This document shows positions 1 to 11,167 of a DNA stretch of 64,000 bases, piece after piece; the first letter of the stretch is position 1; every line of letters starts with the position of its first letter. Source of the DNA: Castanea sativa (Eukaryota; Streptophyta; Magnoliopsida; Fagales; Fagaceae); assembly GCF_040712315.1 (NCBI RefSeq), contig NC_134014.1:10782244-10846243 (forward strand), written 5' to 3'. The notes beneath the pieces are model-generated. The model did not search any database, was not told the origin of the DNA, and saw only the letters and a program-made list of their open reading frames with translations. A program made the translations under genes and the position numbers.

Positions 1-964
1 GTGCTTACTTTGCAGCTGCATATGTAAAGCCTTCGGATCCAACTTTTAGTGAAGTTCCAACCAAAATACAAGACCATCCAGTTTATTGGCCACATTTCAA
101 AGTATGTGTACTATTGTATATTTGAATAAGTGTTATTGTCTATAAGATAATACAATGCATGTGGAATTGAAAACTATTAATATTTTTATTAGAATTGCAT
201 TGGTGCGATTGATAGCACACATTGTGATAGCGATTGTACCTACTGAGAAGTCCATTCCATACTTTGGAAGAAAGGGATATCCAACTCAAAATGTGATGGC
301 TGCATGTGACTTTGATATGTTATTCACATTTGTTTTGCCTGGATGGGAAGGTGCAGCACACGACACCCACATTTTTCTTGATACTATTCGTAAACAAAGT
401 AACAACTTTCCGCACCCACCACCAAGTTTGTAATTGGTTAATCAATTGTTCATTATAATGACATATTGTGTGTGTGTTAATACAATTGAATTTTTTTGTC
501 TAGGGAAATATTATGTAGTTGATTCTGGATACCTAATGATGAAAGGCTATTTGGCACCATACAAAGGGATATCATACCATCTTCAGGACTTTCGAAGGAG
601 AGGTGGAAGCCCTAGAACTAGACATGAAAATTTTAATCATGCTCACTCATCTCTTCGATGTGTGATTGAGTGCACTTTTGGTGTGTGGAAGAATAAATGG
701 AGAATTATTATAAACATGTCATATTTTCCATTCCATATCCAAATACTTATTGTATCTGCTACTATGGCTCTTCATAATTTTGTTAGACTAAATGATAGGG
801 ATGATAGGGAGTTCATAAATTCCAATCAAGATTCAATTTTTAGAAGAGAACGTAATAGTGAAACAGGTAGCAGCTATGAGCAGAACTCAAGATCTTTAAC
901 AGATCCTACGATGGTGGTTCTTCGTGATTCCATTGCAAATTCCATTTGGGGGGGTAATAATTAG
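1..964 (+). pseudogene. HARBI1/ALP1-like DDE transposase, broken
   Basis: This is a nuclease of the DDE_Tnp_4 family, which cuts and pastes PIF/Harbinger elements. Three exons can be read: 1-101, 193-425 and 504-964, with GT-AG introns at 102-192 and 426-503. The catalytic triad is visible as AIDSTH (Asp codon at 211), YVVDSGY (about 520) and RCVIECTFGVWKNKW (about 660-700). The usual DGTHI motif reads DSTH. A one-base shift near 220 takes the frame from IDSTH into the downstream reading (HIVIAIVP), so the protein would be interrupted right after the first catalytic Asp. The N-terminal part lies outside the window. The ORF ends at TAG 962-964. The family call is secure; loss of function is inferred from the frameshift. 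Confidence 0.85.
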
Positions 965-1568
965 TAATTGTATTTTTTTTTTTATAATATCATGTAGTAC
1001 AATTTATATTTGGGTTATTGGTATGTATTTTATATCTTTTTACATTTTTATATAGCATAATTTAAACTTGGATTATTGGTGTATATTTTATCATCTTTTT
1101 ACATTTTCATTTTGTGCTTCATGATGATGAAAATTATTTAGATTTAATTAATATTAATAAGAAGTCATTAATGGTAATAACAAATAATTATGACACTAAA
1201 AAAGAATAATTGCCCAAACATTATTAAAATAATACCAATAATATAAATTTATTATTATTATTATTATTATTTAGTAAGTATATGAAGTAGTTGATTTAAG
1301 TATGAAATAAACTCCCTTATATATACATTGTCATTTTTGGTAATTTATCCCTCAAACTGCAACTTTTATAGTTTTAGTCAAACACTCAGCTTTAGCCAAA
1401 CACTCAGTTTTTTCAAAAAGCACTTTTTAACAGCTTTTTCAAAAAGCACTTTTTAACAGCTTTTACCAAACACTCAGCTTTTTGAAAAATCACTTTTTCA
1501 TTATGCACTTTTTCAAAACTCAACATTTTCATTATGCACTTTTTCAAAAAGTCCAACCAAACTCACCC
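1..1568 (+). mobile_element. PIF/Harbinger DNA transposon, 3' part (5' end outside window)
   Basis: The element enters from the left edge and contains the C-terminal two thirds of a DDE transposase, followed by about 600 bp of AT-rich sequence. Its right end is marked by repeated CACTTTTT/TTTTTCAAAAAGC motifs (about 1390-1555) and the terminus ACTCACCC at 1561-1568. Read from the other strand this terminus begins GGGTGAGTTTGG, the usual style of PIF/Harbinger terminal inverted repeats. It is followed directly by TAA (1569-1571), which fits the 3-bp TWA target duplication of this superfamily. The left terminus is not visible, so the TSD cannot be confirmed. Confidence 0.75.
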
Positions 1569-1951
1569 TAAGTAGAGTATGCACACAAACAAAATGAATA
1601 AGGAATAAGTTGATTGAAACTGTGAACTTTTTTGATTTGTGTATGTTTTTTTGTAACAAAGATAAGAGTTATTACTTATTAATTGAGTGCATAAAGCCTT
1701 GGAGTTCCCAAATCTCGTGTACACGTGTGTATTTTGAAATGGTAACAATGGTGACAACGTTTTTACTTTACTCTAATACACTTGTATAATAAGTTACCCA
1801 ATTGAATTCCTGTAAAACTTAGGTCTTATTTTTTAATTGAATTCAAACACTCAGCTATTTTGAATTTAATTCTTTCTTAAAAAAGATATTACTATTTACT
1901 AAATTTTATTGGTCAAAACAATCAAGTGTTTAACTATATCAGGGAACCTAA
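965..1951. other. Element 3' flank and AT-rich intergenic
   Basis: Up to 1568 this is the non-coding tail of the Harbinger element. From 1572 to 1951 it is AT-rich sequence without an ORF or repeat that I can support. Confidence 0.6.
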
Positions 1952-2119
1952 GAGAAGTGCTAGGTCCACAACATTTTCACAACAAATCATAGGTAGTTAG
2001 TTGTTATTGATTCAAATTTGAACCTAACACTAAGATTACTTTTTTGCCCAATAATAGCAACCAGTAACAAACTGTTATTTAGAATTTGTTGTAAAAATGT
2101 TGTGGACATATTGTTTTTC
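1952..2119. mobile_element. MITE, 168 bp, probable Mutator type
   Basis: The ends are long inverted repeats: the left arm contains TCCACAACATTTTCACAAC and the right arm, reverse-complemented, TCCACAACATTTTTACAAC. The element is flanked by the direct repeat GGGAACCTAA at 1942-1951 and 2120-2129. A 9-10 bp TSD with long TIRs points to a Mutator-like MITE. Related copies without a clear TSD occur near 10190-10315 and 52060-52245. Confidence 0.75.
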
Positions 2120-2246
2120 GGGAACCTAATGTTGTACATAAGATATTATATCTAAGTTTTACTTATTGAATTTAAAGATCTAATTGTATTGAACAATGTA
2201 ACATAAATATTATAATGTTGTTCAAAAAAAATTTAAATTATATAAA

Positions 2247-2647
2247 GAACAAAGTTTATCTCCAAACTAGCTAGTTTGGAGAGAAATTCTTCAAATTTCT
2301 CATATATTTCTTTTTTGGGTGTGAATTTTGAGAATCTAACCGTTGAATTTCATATTCCTTATGTTCTTATCATACATATCAAATTTCGTTCAAATTGGAT
2401 ATTATTTACTATTTGATCAATTAACTTATTTTTTATATACAACTTTAAATTACAAAAACTTGAAATTATAACATTTATTTGATGACATAGCAATTGATCT
2501 TTGATCTTCTTGAAATTTTGTAAACATTAAGAATGTAATAAGAACATGCAATCTAACGGTTAGATTTTCAAAATTCACACTCAATATAAAGATATATGAT
2601 AAGTTTGTAGGGTTTCTTTCCAAACTAGTTTGGAGAGAAATTTTGTT
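2247..2647. mobile_element. MITE, about 400 bp, probable Mutator type
   Basis: The ends are inverted copies of AACAAA-TTT-TCTCCAAACTAG with AGTTTGGAGAGAAA. Further in, the arms pair again (GTGTGAATTTTGAGAATCT against AGATTTTCAAAATTCACAC). The direct repeat ATTATATAAA lies at 2237-2246 and 2648-2657. The TSD length suggests a Mutator-like origin. There is no coding capacity. Confidence 0.7.
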
Positions 2648-2657
2648 ATTATATAAA

Positions 2658-4044
2658 TCATTGAAAATATAATCATGTTGTTAAATGTTGCTAATTATTT
2701 CTTTTTTTGGTAAATTTGCAATTTATATCAACCCTAAATACAGGAGGGAAAAGTATATTTTTCCCTCTATTTAATAGTCCATCACTCTACTTTGTCTATC
2801 ACCAAATCTTTACATTTCAAATTTATAAGAATTAAGTTAAATTTTTCTAAAAGAAAAAATTTATTAATTTAAAATTAGAATTCAGATCAAATATGAAGTA
2901 TTAAAAAGGTTAATTAGAAAGAATTGGGCTCTCAAGAGTTCTTCATGTATTGGGCTCTCAGAGTTCTTCATGTATTGGAGCAAAACGGCCCAAAGACAGC
3001 CCGTTAAAGTTGGGAAAAGGCAAGCTGAGTTTACTTTTGGTATTCACCACCAACAATCCAATCAAAACACTATACAATTCTTCTAAAAAAAAAATCTTAT
3101 CCAAAAAGAATAAAGTAAAAAAAAGAAAAAGAAAAAAAAAGCACAATACGAACATACAAAATCTCAAGTTCGTTGCACTTTGCTTAATAATAATAATAAT
3201 AATAATAATAAAAGTGATAGGATAATTGTATCGTACAAATAAAGTAATAATTAAAAAAAAAGTGATTCTATGATTGCATATATAATAATAAAAATAAAAA
3301 TAATAATAAGTGATAGAATAACTCTATCAAACAAATAAAATAAAAATAATTAAAAGAAAGTAATTCTATGTTTGCATATATACTTATTCAAGCGATCATA
3401 TAAGTAAATCATTGATCCTAGGCTTAGCCAAAAAGTTGAGAAAAGAATCAATTTCAAATTCTGTTATAAGTGATCACTCTTCGTTTAACAATAGAAATAT
3501 TGAATTTAATCCATGATCAATAGAGAAGAAAAAAATAATTTTTTATAGGTTATGTCATAGATCCATAAGTCTTTTACGATGAATCTGAGCCAACACTAAT
3601 TACATTTGAAACTGTTAAATTGGAATTGATGTTATTCTTTACTCTTATTTTTAAGTAAAGAACACCAATTTCAATTTAACAAAACAACATTCATGCAAAG
3701 TAAACAAAAACTTTGTACTGCGTGAGAGGAATAGTATTGCAAAATTCATAAACAAACAAATTAAAAAAAAAAAAATGATATCTCATTAATCATGAATCGT
3801 ATATAAATTTCTATGTTTGATCTCAAACTTGAGAGTTCCAAAGTTACAAATTTCTCTCATTTGTGTTTGATTTACTTAAAAGTATAATGCTACGTATATA
3901 GTCATCAAAGACTTGAAAAAAGAAAAAGAAAAAAGAAAAAAAAATTACTTAGATAAAAATGATTTAGTATGATGTGGTTCACTTCGGATCCTTTGTATAA
4001 AGGACTGATTGGCCATTAGCTGGGCGTATGAATTCCTCTTGTAA
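2658..4044. other. AT-rich intergenic with microsatellite
   Basis: No gene is seen. The stretch holds an (ATA)n microsatellite at about 3185-3211 and several A-runs. The last 100 bases before 4045 should be the 3' UTR of the pectinesterase gene. Confidence 0.6.
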
Positions 4045-5940
4045 TTACAGCAAGGTAGGAGTGTAGGGAACCCCAGTGGGCTTAATCCACGCATCACCTC
4101 CAATGAATTGTCCAGGTGTGAATTTCGCTGCATGGTCCAGAGTGATCTTCTTAACACCACGCCATGCAACTCTCTTGGCTTGATCAGCACCAGGACCCTT
4201 GTTACCAATCTCGGCATAGAAGCAAGTGTTGAGACCAAAACTACCCATCCATGGCAACCACCCTTCAGGCTGAATAAACGCACCGATTGTTGATTGCATG
4301 ATGATGGTCCTTGAGAATTCCTTCCACGGTCTACCAAGGTAAGCCCTGTTGGTATCTTTCACAGCCAAGTAAGTTGGTTCAGCTGCAATGGTGCAACCTT
4401 GGAGGATAAGTGCTGAGGGCTCACGCCTATCTGTCCTGCCTTGTGCTGTGACAATGCATTGTTGGTTATCCATTGGCTTCCTCACAACCATGGTGCAGTT
4501 TTGGAACACAGTAGCTGAGTTGCCAAAGACGAAGTCAATGGTGCCGCTTATGGTGCAATCACGGTAGAATTGGCGGTGGGCATGGGCGTAGAGGGTGTCT
4601 TGGTACCCATCCATTCGGCAGTTGAAGAAGACAGACATGTCGGAACTCACACGGAGCGCCACAGCTTGGTGCTTTTCGGCTCCTGCTGTGTTCTCGAACC
4701 CAATGTTCTTGGCTAAGAAGTAGTTTCCAACCACAGCTGCAACAACCAAATAAAAGTGATTAAGCATTAATTAGTACCACTAAAAATAGTGAGGTAAATA
4801 AGTTTGTATACACTTTTAAATTTTTAATTCAATCCATAAAATAGATACTAAATAGAAATGATTATATAAATGTAGTGTAAAAAACTTACCAACTGTAGCA
4901 GTCTTGAATGTGGGGGTTCCATCAACAAAGTTCTTGCTTCCAGTGATCTTGGTCTTTGTAGGGCCATCGCCAATAAACGTGACATGGGTCATATGCTTCT
5001 CAATCAACACATGCTCTGCATAGACACCAGCCTTGATGTGAACCACAAAGGTCTTGTTGCTCTTCAATGGAATGTCCTTTAATGCTTCGTTTATAGTCTT
5101 ATATTTGCCACTTCCATCCTTGGCTACAACAACATCAGCCTTGACGCTATCTACTGAGGCGGCAAGGAGTCTGCGCTGCCCTTCAGAGACCCAATGGTCT
5201 GCCGGCTCTTGGAGTCTGCGCTGCTCTTCATCAGAAAGAAGCCTCCTGCTCAAGCTTCCTATGTTCAAATTGGTCAAGAGCTGAGTGGTTTCAGTCACCA
5301 TGGCTAGGCCATTCTTAGTCATTTCTTGTGCTGTTTTCAAAACCTGTTTCATTTTTGTACCAGCATCACCAGTTGTATTCTCAAACCCGTCCAAGCAAGT
5401 TTGTTCATAAGTGATTGCACCACTGAGCCAAACCTTGAGGTCTGCAAGGAACTCATCAAGCTTACTAACATCAAAAGCTCCAATCTTTGCGAAAGATTCT
5501 TGAAGATCATCTATGGCATATTCCATGAGCTCCTTGCAGTTCTCAAGGGCTTGGTTGGTTCTGGAATCCTTAGCAAGCTCTCTCAATGTGGTTGAGTTTG
5601 CTATTGCCTTGTTGAGTTCCTCAACCGCGACCTGGAAACCCGCCTTGATAAGTGCCTTATAGTCGCTGCTGTTTCCAGCTGCAGAGGTCAATGTCTTCTC
5701 ACAGGTTTCTCTGTAATCAGTGGGCTGGCAAAGGGTTTGGATTGCCTTATTTGAAGTTGAGACCTCTCCACCACTGTTGGCATTGCCATCGGTTTTGGAT
5801 GAGCCATGGTTACGGGTAACACCAACAGCTACAGCAGCCACCATAGCCACAAGAAGGACAGAAGAGACACCAATGATAGCAATCTTCTTCTTCTTCTGGT
5901 GTCCAGTGTTGGAAGAATCCTTGTATCCATCAAAAGTCAT
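4045..5940 (-). CDS. PME: Pectinesterase with N-terminal pectinesterase-inhibitor domain (type I PME)
   Basis: The enzyme removes methyl esters from cell-wall homogalacturonan. The coding exons are 5940-4890 and 4736-4045, with one GT-AG intron (4889-4737) that keeps frame, giving 580 aa, a normal length for type I PMEs. The N-terminus has KKKK followed by a hydrophobic segment (residues 20-41), a signal anchor for the secretory route. The PMEI domain covers about residues 65-215. A linker near 230-262 has the basic processing motifs SRRLL, QRRLQ and QRRLL, where subtilases usually separate the pro-region. The catalytic domain starts at about 265 with VVAKDGSGKYKT. Catalytic residues are present: Gln374 (QAVALR), Gln396/Asp397 (QDTL), Asp418 (DFVFGN) and Arg in LGRPW. 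The start follows a short leader and lies 190 bp downstream of a TATA box. The gene looks intact. Confidence 0.95.
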
Positions 5941-6130
5941 TTTGATAAATCAATCAAGTATATACTAAGATTCAAAGATAAATTCAAAACTGAGAATTGT
6001 TTTTGTTTTTTGATTTTTGATTTTTTTGATTTTTTTGCCTATCAGAGCTGCTGGGGCTCTCTTTCTTGGACACAGTTTTTGTCTATGCCCCTTGGGCTCT
6101 GGTATTGTAGATAATTGGCAATGGAGCAAG

Positions 6131-6140
6131 ATATATATAA
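6131..6140 (-). promoter_or_regulatory. TATA box of the pectinesterase gene
   Basis: Read on the minus strand this is TTATATATAT, about 190 bp upstream of the pectinesterase ATG. It would place transcription start near 6100 and give a 5' UTR of about 160 nt. Inferred from sequence only. Confidence 0.55.
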
Positions 6141-6177
6141 GGCGAATAATTTGATAGACGGTTTCTTCTGTTACCAA

Positions 6178-7600
6178 ATGTGAGGTGAGAAATTCCGGAG
6201 AAAATAGACACTACTCGTTATACGGTTTCTTCGTTCCAACCACTACTGTTTAGTTTGGTCCATTTTTTGCGCATGTAATTGGTGGTGACATTGGCTTCCT
6301 TCAAGGATGGCCTTTCTCCTTTTAACGACAGAAATTATGTTACGATCTATTATGTTCTATTGGATTGGTTGGACTAGATAGATTTCTTATTGCATTTGAA
6401 TGGGAAATGTTCAATTGGTGCTACTACATTAACGGGAATGCTATTATGGTTTCAGCCATGAAATTTGGTAAAATTGGTAAATTTCTACCAACTTTCTCTT
6501 TTTGATCAGTAAAACTACCAACTTTATACCATAAAAGGCCTATAGGCCTTTGCGTTATTTTTAAATTTCTATCATTTCAACGATATAAAACATGTCAAAT
6601 TATTTTTTTGGTTAAATTACAAATTATACCTATTAACTTTGCTTAAAATTCAATTAAGTTATGTTAACTTTTAATTTGTTGAATTCAATCCTTTAATTTT
6701 TAATTTGTTTTCTAATTAAGTCCTCTTATAAGTGTCTGTTCGGTGATGTGCAGTTTGGGGCCCAAAATCACTTAAAAAAAAAAGAAATCCAAGAAATTAA
6801 TAAAAACATTTTTTTGAGAAAAAAAAATTGATTTTTTCCATAATTAAGAGAAAACACCCCGTTCCACCACGGTCGCTAACAACCCAAAAGTGAAGAAACA
6901 CCACCCAAGCTAAACTGTGACCACCATACACGATGGCCAATTGATTACCCAAAGACCCGCCTTTGAACCTCTCAAACCAACTCCTACGAGCTATGACTAC
7001 TATGTGCGATGATAGAAGCCCATCTCACAAACCAATTATTTAATTTTTATGAGTTAAAAAGAAAATTTGTTATATCTATTAACTTTTGAATTGCAAGGAT
7101 TTGTTGGTTCAAGTAACTTCTTTAAATTAATTGTTCATTCCAATAAAAGTTGCTTTCAATTTAGGCCTACTCTATATATGAACCATTTTAAATTTCTCAA
7201 CTTCATATAAAGTTGTCGTAATTTATACAATTAATTCATGCTATTGTCTTTTTTTTCTTTGTAATTCAATTGTCGGGGAAATGGGGATTTGAATTGTAAA
7301 TATTTCTATTGGAAATATCAAGATATGTCAATTGAACTATTAGGCTCTTGGTAGCATTATTTGCATTATTGTTATACATATTATTTGAGTTTGAAATTTA
7401 AACTTTACAACCGTTCAATGCACATTCATATCGTAGGTTTTAAAATCTGTAAATTGGCAGGAAATATGAATCTTTTAAGAGCCTATTCTTTGTTATCCTA
7501 GCTGTTTGTACTACTTTGTAAGATAGCCTGGATTACTCTTATACAACATTTTGGTACCTAAACTTTGAAGTCACCATGTCTTAACTTTCCACTGTTCCAC
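6178..7600. other. Intergenic, no supported feature
   Basis: This holds the upstream region of the pectinesterase gene and AT-rich DNA. No ORF, RNA or bounded repeat could be supported. Confidence 0.5.
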
Positions 7601-7996
7601 AGCTTTAGAAACAGCAATTATATAGTCGATTTTGGGATTCAAAGCCATATGTGAATCTTCAAGCTTCCATTTGTGCAGAGCATACACCTGCATCACACTG
7701 AATTCATCTCAAACATCCGGGTCATTAGCATAACACATCTCGCATAATTATCAAATTATCTGAACAATCACAACTTCAAATGTTCTCCTCTACTCAAAGT
7801 AGCTTGGGTTTTAACTCTCAATGTAATGCTGTAACAAATCTGATGAGAAATAATGTATCTTTTCCATTCAAGCACAGTAAAAACTGTCACAAACAACCAA
7901 AATTTCAAGAATCCAGTGAATCTTACCACAGGGATGATGAGTGTTCATGTAGGCAATCATATGCTGTGCCCCTTGAATAATTTTTTTTTGTTTAGC

Positions 7997-8040
7997 GTCC
8001 CACACTACATAGATTGCATCTACTACATAACTTTATAATA
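7997..8040 (+). promoter_or_regulatory. Pol III promoter (USE + TATA) of 7SL copy 1
   Basis: The upstream sequence element GTCCCACACTA lies at 7997-8007 and resembles the plant snRNA/7SL consensus RTCCCACATCG. A TATA element TTTATAATA follows at 8032-8040. The gap of 24 bases is the short spacing that marks Pol III rather than Pol II snRNA-type genes in plants. Confidence 0.75.
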
Positions 8041-8063
8041 GGTGTCAAAGTGCCTTTTAGAAC

Positions 8064-8368
8064 ACCGAGCTGGGTAGCGCTGGCTTGTCACTCGAGCGAG
8101 GGTATATAAGGAGATGGGCCAATGATTTGGCTCATTGGGCAGGATTCGCAAGTGCAAAACCCTGGCTCGCCCGTTCTAAGTTGAGAGCTGGACCATGTGA
8201 CTTGGGCGAAGGCCTGGGTCTTGTGGTTTCTAGAGTGGAGGGCATAGCGTGAGGCTGGTTTCACAGAGCAGCGAATACCTCCCGCTCTCAACAGTGGAAG
8301 GATAACGAGCTGGTGTGCTTCAGATCCAAATTGCCTAGTGAGTTGAGCTCACTTGAACCATCTCTTTT
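8064..8368 (+). ncRNA. 7SL RNA (signal recognition particle RNA), copy 1
   Basis: 7SL is the RNA scaffold of SRP, which pauses translation and targets ribosomes to the ER. The copy starts CCGAGCTGGGTAGCG at 8065 and contains the S-domain block TCACAGAGCAGCGA (about 8261-8275) and GGAAGGATAACGAGCTGG. It ends at a run of 23 T's (8365-8387), an ideal Pol III terminator. The length of about 300 nt matches plant 7SL. The USE/TATA promoter is intact. Compared with the copy at 21699 the 5' (Alu) domain is more divergent, for example around 8100-8130, so it may be an ageing copy. The family call rests on recalled plant 7SL features; a covariance-model search would settle it. Confidence 0.75.
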
Positions 8369-8387
8369 TTTTTTTTTTTTTTTTTTT
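8365..8387 (+). terminator. Pol III T-run terminator of 7SL copy 1
   Basis: A 23-base T-run directly follows the 3' end of the 7SL body. Confidence 0.7.
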
Positions 8388-8652
8388 GCTTCAAAAATTT
8401 ACCTTTTCAACAGAACAATAGATTTGGATTTTGGCAACTCATAGTTGCATGAACCAAATGCAACATTAATTTTTGTCAACTTATTTTACTATTTAGTTTA
8501 TTTTTACTATTATTTATATGTCTTACTACACTTTTTGGTACTATTCATGGATTTCACTGTACTATTTCAATTAACTTTTACATTTATCTACAATACTTTC
8601 AGCAAAAAGTTTTCAGTTTCAACAAGATAAACGGATCCCAAATGGACTCTTA

Positions 8653-8899
8653 GGGTCCGTTTGGATAGAACTTATTGCTGAAAACTGAAAACACTGTAGC
8701 AAAATAATTTTAAAATGTGTGAATAGTACCGCGGGACCCATTTTTAATGAAAAAGTGGCTGAAAAGTGAAATTTGTGGGTCCGTGAACAGTGCACGGATG
8801 CACTGTTCACGGAAGACTGGTCAACATCTGCGGCTTGGAAAAAAAAAAAAAAGCTTGAAACGCAAAACGCAAAACGCAGCCTTGAATCCAAACACATTC
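8653..8899. mobile_element. Tourist-like MITE (PIF/Harbinger), 247 bp
   Basis: The left end is GGGTCCGTTTGGAT and the right end, reverse-complemented, GAATGTGTTTGGAT. TTA lies directly outside both ends (8650-8652 and 8900-8902), the 3-bp TSD of PIF/Harbinger. The interior has paired segments such as CCGTGAACAGTGCA/TGCACTGTTCACGG. Non-coding. Confidence 0.75.
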
Positions 8900-8979
8900 T
8901 TAATCTCCATTAACTTATAAATTGCCATTATTGCTATTGCAAAGCAATTTCTTCAAGTTTAATTGGTCATTTCCAATAA

Positions 8980-9381
8980 GGACTAAGTTTAGCTACAAAA
9001 TTGATTGTAGCCTTAGACTACAAACCTTACTTAATATCTTTTTATTGGAAGTGAATTTTGACAAATTCACCACTAAATTACATCTTTTTCTTATATCCTC
9101 CATGCTTGTAAATTTTCTAAAAAATTAAAGATCAATAGTTATGTCATTAATAAATTCTTTAAATTGTAAGTTTTTGTAGTTTAAATTATATATAAAATAT
9201 AAGCTTATAAATCATATATATAGTAAATAATATTCAATTGACATAAAATTTGACATGTGTATTAAAGGTGTAAAAAACATGCAATTCAACGATTAGATTT
9301 TTAAAATATTTAGTAGTATTTATTTTATTAAGTAAGGTTGTAGCCTTAGGCTACAACTAATTTCGTAACTAAACTTTGTCC
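8980..9381. mobile_element. Mutator-like MITE, 402 bp, with 9-bp TSD
   Basis: The terminal repeats are GGACTAAGTTTAGCTAC on the left and, reverse-complemented, GGACAAAGTTTAGTTAC on the right; the similarity continues through TTGTAGCCTTAGACTACAA. TTCCAATAA is repeated at 8971-8979 and 9382-9390. A 9-bp TSD with TIRs above 60 bp is diagnostic for the Mutator superfamily. There is no transposase. Confidence 0.85.
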
Positions 9382-9390
9382 TTCCAATAA

Positions 9391-10482
9391 AAGCTACTTC
9401 AACTTCAAGTCCTAGTCTATATATGAAATTATGAACCACATTTAATTTCTCATCTTTATCTGAAGTTATTCTTTTTTATTATAATAACCATTATTATCTA
9501 GGAAGTATGAACATTTCATTTAGGGTGTCATATCTATGTCACACAAATGTCATATTGGCAATTTCATGTCATAATTTTTGAAAAATTACTCGTGTCATTG
9601 TGTCGTACCCGTACCGTGCTTCCTAGATCTCACCTTTGATTATTATTATATTTGCACCGAAATTAATCTAAAGTTAATACATGAACTTGATTGCTTTGAG
9701 CTTCTTCTTAAAAAATAAATAAATAAAAACTTGATTGCTATGAGTCTATGACAATGACTTGAACTTTACAACCTTTCAATGCGCATTCATGATAAATACG
9801 TTATAGATTTTTAAATTGGCAGGACAATAATTTTTAATTTATTTTATTATTTGTTATCCAGGTAGTTGATTTTTTATTTTTATTTTTTAAATTTGTCATC
9901 CTAGTAGTTTATCTGAGACTGAGAGACATGATTCATATGCATCATTTTAGTTCCTAAGACCTTGGATGTCACTGTGTTAAAGGTCGAAGACCAAGTCAGA
10001 AGACTCGGAACAACTATATCATTGAAGTCCCGATTACTCATATGCACCACTTTGGTACCTAAACTTATCCTATCACTTCTTTAAAAATAGGAAGCTCTTT
10101 TATTGATAATTCCTATCACTAACAATCATAGTAGAGTAGCTAGACCATATGTCTCTCATAATTATCCCAAAGAGAAATGCTATGTTTTTGGTGGTAAATT
10201 GTCACTTTTTGTTGTTTGTAGTTGGAAAATCATTTTAGTAATGGATTTAAAAATTAAAACCAATAAGAATTTGTTACTTAAGATTTGTTGTAAATATGCT
10301 GTGAACACAATTTTAGAAGTAGACTCCTCTGTGCAAAGGTAGCTCAATTTCGACCACTTAGAGCAATCCTGTAACAATCTCATGTGCCATATTCTATCTT
10401 GACCATTCAAGCACAGCAACACAAATTCGAAGAATCCAAGAGTGTTCATATAGCCATGCTTGAACTAAGTTTTCCGTTCATT
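9391..10482. other. Intergenic with 7SL-flank-like sequence at its right end
   Basis: There is no gene. From about 10340 the sequence becomes similar to the DNA just upstream of the three 7SL copies (AGCACA-CA..., GTGTTCATATAGCCA). Around 10190-10315 there is a worn relative of the 1952-2119 MITE. Confidence 0.5.
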
Positions 10483-10524
10483 GTCCCACACTGCTTAGAT
10501 TACAGCTACTAAATTGCTTTATAG
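10483..10524 (+). promoter_or_regulatory. Orphan 7SL-type Pol III promoter
   Basis: USE GTCCCACACTG at 10483-10493 and a TATA-like CTTTATAG at 10517-10524 have the same spacing as at the complete 7SL copies. The flanking sequence also matches those copies, but the 7SL body is absent; instead a TCTAA tandem (about 10538-10562) follows. It is a truncated fourth copy. Confidence 0.65.
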
Positions 10525-10830
10525 ACATCAAGCACTGCGTTTTCTAATCTAATCTAATCTAATCTGCTTTTTTCTTGCTCCATCCGACACAGAATGAAAC
10601 TCTAATTGATTTAAGTTTTGCATCAGATATGTGCTTTACCAATAAGCTTGCAAGTAACTTAGTACCAAAAATATGGATTCATAAATGACATTGCAGTAGT
10701 CTACAAATCTACAAATTTAAATTAATATCATGCTCGAGGTAATATTGGACTAGAAAGTATGCTTAAAATTTTAAAATATGGACAATATTATATGAATCAC
10801 AGTATTAGTTTTCATTCAAATGCCAAATAA

Positions 10831-11167
10831 TTAAGGGCCAAAATGGCAAAATACTCCTTTCGCTAAAACTTTCTAGCAAAATACCCTTCTATCTAAAACT
10901 ATTTAGGGATATGTCCCTATTTTGAAATTCAATTTTTAGAAAATCAAGTTTCAATGAAAAATTCGATTAGCCCAAAATAGAGTTTCTTGAAAAATTTTAC
11001 ATGGAACTCGAGTTCCATGTAGAATTTTTTTTTTTAAAAGTTTGTTTGCCTATAGCTCGATTTTCACTAAATCGAGTTTAAAATAGGAGCATATCCCTAA
11101 ATAGTTTCAAACAGTGGACATTTTACTGGAAAGTTTCAGCGAAAGGAGTATATTCCCATTTTGGCCA
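10831..11167. mobile_element. Inverted-repeat MITE, about 335 bp
   Basis: The left arm contains GGCCAAAATGG and ACTCCTTTCGCTAAAACTTTC. The right arm has GAAAGTTTCAGCGAAAGGAG and CCATTTTGGCC. A direct repeat CCAAATAA flanks it at 10823-10830 and 11168-11175. An 8-bp repeat allows a hAT or a worn Mutator origin. Non-coding. Confidence 0.7.

Noticed and set aside
8064..8387. SINE with a T-rich tail
   Set aside because: The USE and TATA lie outside the element, no tRNA A/B boxes or TSDs are seen, and the body fits 7SL RNA.
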